A DNA stretch of 64,000 nucleotides, taken from the NCBI RefSeq assembly GCF_013388295.1, contig NZ_CP058235.1, positions 1,032,001 through 1,096,000 on the forward strand. Direction: 5' to 3'. Position 1 is the first letter of the stretch; each line of letters opens with the position of its first letter. The position numbers were made by a program, and so were the translations under genes. This stretch comes from Bartonella alsatica (GTDB lineage: Bacteria; Pseudomonadota; Alphaproteobacteria; Rhizobiales; Rhizobiaceae). Positions 60,843 through 64,000 of the stretch are shown here, piece after piece. Below the pieces are notes generated by a model. The model was given only the letters and a program-made list of their open reading frames with translations. It was not told where the DNA came from and ran no database searches.

Positions 60843-62861
60843 ATGTTTGGAAGACTTACAGATCCTACTGCGGGTGCTTTTCATGCACTGGCACATGAGC
60901 CGATCGTTTTATACACATGTATCGCGATTGGTATGGGTGGCTTAATCACTATTATTGCTTTGACAATACTTGGGTGGTGGGGAGTTTTATGGCGAAATTG
61001 GATTACAACGGTTGATCATAAACGCATTGGCATTATGTATATTGTGCTTGGTATTATTATGCTTGTTCGCGGTTTCGCGGATGCGATTATGATGCGAACA
61101 CATCAAGCTTTGGCTTTTGGGAGCGAAACAGCAGGTTATTTGCCACCTGAGCATTTTGATCAGATTTTTTCAGCCCATGGCACCATTATGATTTTTTTCA
61201 TGGCTACGCCGATTTTATTTGGTCTTTTCAATTATCTTATACCACTTCAAATTGGTGCTCGTGATGTTGCCTTTCCTTTTGCAAATAATTTGGGTTTTTG
61301 GATTACAGCTGCGGGAGCAATGCTGATTAACATATCACTAGGTATTGGGAATTTTGGTCGTGGTGGCTGGTTGATGTATCCACCTTTCTCAGAGTTGCAA
61401 AATAGTCCTGATACAGGAGTAGACTATTATCTGTGGTCACTTCAGCTTTCTGGTATTGCAACGACAATGGGAGCAATCAATTTTATTGCAACCATTGTTA
61501 AGATGCGCGCTCCTGGGATGACGATGATGAGAATGCCCGTCTTTTGTTGGAGCGCTTTCGTTAGTAATGTCCTTATTTTGGTTATTTATCCTGTTTTAAC
61601 TGTAGCATTTGCACTTTTGGCATGTGACCGTTATTTGGGCATGAATTTCTTTACTAATGTTGGTGGCGGGAATCCAATGGTGTGGATTAACTATGTTTGG
61701 ATTTTTGGGCATCCTGAAGTTTATGTTTTAGTTGTTCCTGCTTTCGGGATTGTTTCTGAGGTTGTCTCAACTTTTTCTTCAAAACGCCTTTTTGGTTATA
61801 CTTCAATGGTATGGGCAATGTTGGTTATTTTAATTCTTTCACTTGTTGTTTGGGGGCATCATTTCTTTACAATGGGTGGGGGTGAAGCTGTGAACACTTT
61901 CTTTGGTATTGCCACTATGATCATTGCGGTTCCAACGGGTGTAAAAGTTTTTAATTGGTTGCTAACTATGTATAAAGGGCGGATTCGTTTTGAGCCTCCA
62001 ATGCTTTGGTGTATGGGGATGATCTTTACGTTTGTTGGTGGTGGATTAACGGGCGTTTTGTTATCTATCGTGCCTGCTGATTGGCAATTTCATAATTCGC
62101 TATTTTTGGTGGCTCATTTCCATCACACGATTATTGGAGGTGTCGTTTTTGCTTATTTAGCTGGGATTGCTTTTTGGTTTCCAAAAGTTTTCGGTTATAA
62201 ACCGAACCGAATGCTAGGTATTGCATCTTTTTGGTGTTGGTTTATTGGTTTTTACCTTGCCTTTTTTCCAGTCTATGCACTTGGTTTAATGGGCGCGACA
62301 CGTCGTCTTCAACATTACATGGAACCTAGTTGGCAGCCAATGTTTATGATTGCGGCCCTGGGCGCCTTTATTATATTGCTTGGTATCCTTTGTTTTGTAC
62401 TGCAAGTTGTTTTGGCAATTTGGTACGGTATTAAGCATAAGGGGCGCTTGCCAGTAACGTTAAATGATTCTTGGGGTGATGCACGTACACTTGAATGGTT
62501 TACTTCTTCACCGCCCCCTTCTTACAATTTCGCAATTATTCCAGAGGTGCAAGCTGATGATGCTTATTGGAATATGAAGAAGAATGGTTATCAGCGTCCA
62601 ACAAGTGGATTTTCAAAAATTCATATGCCGTCAAATACGTCAGCCGGAATTATTGCAGGGTTCTTTTCGTTAGTTGTCGGTTTTGCACTTGTTTGGCATA
62701 TTTGGTGGCTCGTTGCGATTGGAATGATTAGCTTTGTTGCAACAATCGTGCATCATTCGTTAACAGGTGACCACCATGGTTATTATATTCCAGCTGAGGA
62801 AGTGCAAAAAACAGAAGATGCTTTTACAGCTGTTCTTAAAGAACAAGGAGTAACAGTATGA
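60843..62861 (+). CDS. cyoB: cytochrome o ubiquinol oxidase subunit I
   Basis: The 672-residue catalytic subunit reduces O2 to water and pumps protons. The haem b and o3/Cu-B ligands are visible: HGTIMIFFMATPILFG, the WIFGHPEVYVLVVPAFG motif with the His-Tyr pair, WGHHFFTMG and the two His of VAHFHHTIIGG. KHKGRLPVTLNDSWGD follows the membrane part. The gene overlaps cyoC by four bases. Confidence 0.96.
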   Translation: MFGRLTDPTAGAFHALAHEPIVLYTCIAIGMGGLITIIALTILGWWGVLWRNWITTVDHKRIGIMYIVLGIIMLVRGFADAIMMRTHQALAFGSETAGYLPPEHFDQIFSAHGTIMIFFMATPILFGLFNYLIPLQIGARDVAFPFANNLGFWITAAGAMLINISLGIGNFGRGGWLMYPPFSELQNSPDTGVDYYLWSLQLSGIATTMGAINFIATIVKMRAPGMTMMRMPVFCWSAFVSNVLILVIYPVLTVAFALLACDRYLGMNFFTNVGGGNPMVWINYVWIFGHPEVYVLVVPAFGIVSEVVSTFSSKRLFGYTSMVWAMLVILILSLVVWGHHFFTMGGGEAVNTFFGIATMIIAVPTGVKVFNWLLTMYKGRIRFEPPMLWCMGMIFTFVGGGLTGVLLSIVPADWQFHNSLFLVAHFHHTIIGGVVFAYLAGIAFWFPKVFGYKPNRMLGIASFWCWFIGFYLAFFPVYALGLMGATRRLQHYMEPSWQPMFMIAALGAFIILLGILCFVLQVVLAIWYGIKHKGRLPVTLNDSWGDARTLEWFTSSPPPSYNFAIIPEVQADDAYWNMKKNGYQRPTSGFSKIHMPSNTSAGIIAGFFSLVVGFALVWHIWWLVAIGMISFVATIVHHSLTGDHHGYYIPAEEVQKTEDAFTAVLKEQGVTV

Positions 62862-63523
62862 GTACAATGGCAATGAGTAATGCTCAAACTGATGAGCATC
62901 ATCACGACAATAGCTCGGTAATGACATTTGGTTTTTGGATCTATATTCTTTCAGATCTGATCCTGTTTTCGACACTTTTTTCAAGTTTTGCTGTCTTTTC
63001 TGCTTCTTATGGTGGAGGAAAAGCGGGTAGTGAATTTATTGATTTAAATTTTGTCTTGATTGAAACTGCTATTTTATTATTTTCATCGATTACTTATGGA
63101 TTTGTGATGGTACAAGCGCATAAAGGTAATCTCCGTGGTGTGCATTTATGGATAGCTATTACCTTTGTACTTGGATGCTGCTTTGTTGGAATGGAAATTT
63201 ACGAATTTCATAAACTTTTGAATGAGGTATTTTATTACGATCCTGGTGCTTATGCTGGTATTGATCCTGCAACAGGTTTACAGCTTTTTGGGCGAGAGAT
63301 TTTATCCGCATATTGGTCAGCATTTTTTGTTTTGGTTGGTACTCATGGTCTTCATGTAAGTGTTGGTCTTTTTTGGATGATCGTAATGTTTTTTCATCTT
63401 CGTCGTTGTGGTTTGGATCAGGATAATAAAACACGTTTGGCATGCCTTTCCATTTTCTGGCATTTACTTGATATTGTGTGGGTTGGTGTTTTCACCATGG
63501 TTTATCTATTAGGAGCATTGTAA
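62858..63523 (+). CDS. cyoC: cytochrome o ubiquinol oxidase subunit III
   Basis: The 221-residue subunit has five membrane segments. A short His-rich start (DEHHHDNSS) precedes GFWIYILSDLILFSTLFSSF, and SAYWSAFFVLVGTHGLHVSVGLFW and CLSIFWHLLDIVWVGVF are the COX3-type signatures. The stop overlaps the cyoD start. Confidence 0.95.
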   Translation: MSTMAMSNAQTDEHHHDNSSVMTFGFWIYILSDLILFSTLFSSFAVFSASYGGGKAGSEFIDLNFVLIETAILLFSSITYGFVMVQAHKGNLRGVHLWIAITFVLGCCFVGMEIYEFHKLLNEVFYYDPGAYAGIDPATGLQLFGREILSAYWSAFFVLVGTHGLHVSVGLFWMIVMFFHLRRCGLDQDNKTRLACLSIFWHLLDIVWVGVFTMVYLLGAL

Positions 63524-63897
63524 TGAACATGCATAACGAAACACATGGTCCCAATACTGGTTCCTACTTAATTGGCTTTATTCTAGCTATATTTTTCACT
63601 TTAGGTTCTTTTATTCCTGTGATGTATGGAATGATGGAGAGCTGGGCAATCAGCACAAAAGTTGCCTATCTTATTGGGATGGCAGTTATTCAGATTATAG
63701 TGCAGATAGTTTTCTTTTTGCATTTAAATTCTGGTCCTGATGCCAAGTGGAATTTAAGCGCTTTATGGTTTGCAGCCATCTGCGTTTTTATTATTATTGG
63801 AGGTACTTGGTGGGCTATTTCACATTTGAATTATAATATGATGGGAGGTTCAGGACGTGTTGTTGAGCCAGAAATGTCAGGTAAAAAGAGTCTTTAG
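63523..63897 (+). CDS. cyoD: cytochrome o ubiquinol oxidase subunit IV
   Basis: A 124-residue protein with three membrane segments. GSYLIGFILAIFFTLGSFIP, VIQIIVQIVFFLHLN and the TWWAISHLNYNMM end are typical of CyoD. It helps assemble Cu-B in subunit I. Its ATG overlaps the cyoC stop as TAATG; the longer frame from 63,478 is inside cyoC. Confidence 0.93.
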   Translation: MNMHNETHGPNTGSYLIGFILAIFFTLGSFIPVMYGMMESWAISTKVAYLIGMAVIQIIVQIVFFLHLNSGPDAKWNLSALWFAAICVFIIIGGTWWAISHLNYNMMGGSGRVVEPEMSGKKSL

Positions 63898-63913
63898 GGG
63901 TTAGGGCTATTAG

Positions 63914-64000
63914 ATGTACGAAAGCTACAAAAACATACCTAAGGAGAAAATTTCAACTATCGAAATGCCTTTAAAAAAAATGTTAGACTCTGAAATCTCT
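63914..64000 (+). CDS. partial gene at the window edge
   Basis: A 29-codon open frame beginning MYESYKNIPKEKISTI runs to the window end. It lies 16 bases after the cyoD stop. In rhizobia a SURF1-like assembly factor often follows cyoABCD, but nothing in these residues shows it. The ATG has no strong binding site. Confidence 0.3.
   Translation, partial: MYESYKNIPKEKISTIEMPLKKMLDSEIS

Overview
The window looks like a chromosome segment of a Bartonella species or a very close relative: an AT-rich, reduced alphaproteobacterial genome of the order Rhizobiales. The reasons are the rhizobial gene orders (def-fmt-truA, aroA-cmk-rpsA, gcrA divergent from argD, dnaA-dnaN-recF, the ccmABCDG and cyoABCD operons), alphaproteobacteria-specific proteins (GcrA, DUF1150, FYDLN acid-domain protein, CcmD), and long spacers that hold decaying genes. 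The species cannot be told from the sequence alone. No defence system, prophage, CRISPR array or intact insertion sequence is visible. What stands out is gene decay and RNA-level regulation.

Layout. 0.5-7 kb: argB, a DMT-family exporter, lepA, dapD and a LOG-family protein, with an integrase relic at about 2.7-3.0 kb. 7-13 kb: the def-fmt-truA operon, rmuC, a transglycosylase-like lipoprotein, a second integrase relic in the opposite direction, then DUF1150 and hsp20. 13-18 kb: nth, a structured leader, rpmI-rplT, an attenuator-like terminator, pheS-pheT. 18-22 kb: a manganese/iron ABC transporter (sitABCD) behind a palindromic metal-regulator-like box, then a probable AbcR-type small RNA. 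22-31 kb: ybaN-like gene, pncB, the broken C-terminal quarter of a cyclic beta-1,2-glucan synthase, and aroA-cmk-rpsA. 31-40 kb: FYDLN protein, tRNA-Ala(GGC), ilvD, mutS, maeB. 39-47 kb: secB, fxsA, tim44-like and smr genes, hslO, a wholly decayed argF, argD and gcrA. 48-51 kb: ccmABCDG. 51-64 kb: acnA, rpsT, dnaA-dnaN-recF, aroQ, cyoABCD and the first codons of a further gene.

How it fits together. Housekeeping functions dominate: translation (lepA, pheST, rpmI, rplT, rpsA, rpsT, def, fmt, truA, tRNA-Ala), replication and repair (dnaA, dnaN, recF, mutS, nth), aerobic respiration (cyoABCD, ccm, acnA, maeB) and amino-acid precursors (dapD, aroA, aroQ, ilvD). Arginine synthesis is eroding: argB and argD are intact while argF, which lay between argD and hslO, is a 900-bp relic recognisable along its whole length. 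The loss of the cyclic glucan synthase and two integrase fragments tell the same story of reduction. Regulatory RNA is the most promising new content: an anti-Shine-Dalgarno sRNA candidate after sitD, and structured leaders before rpmI and rpsA.
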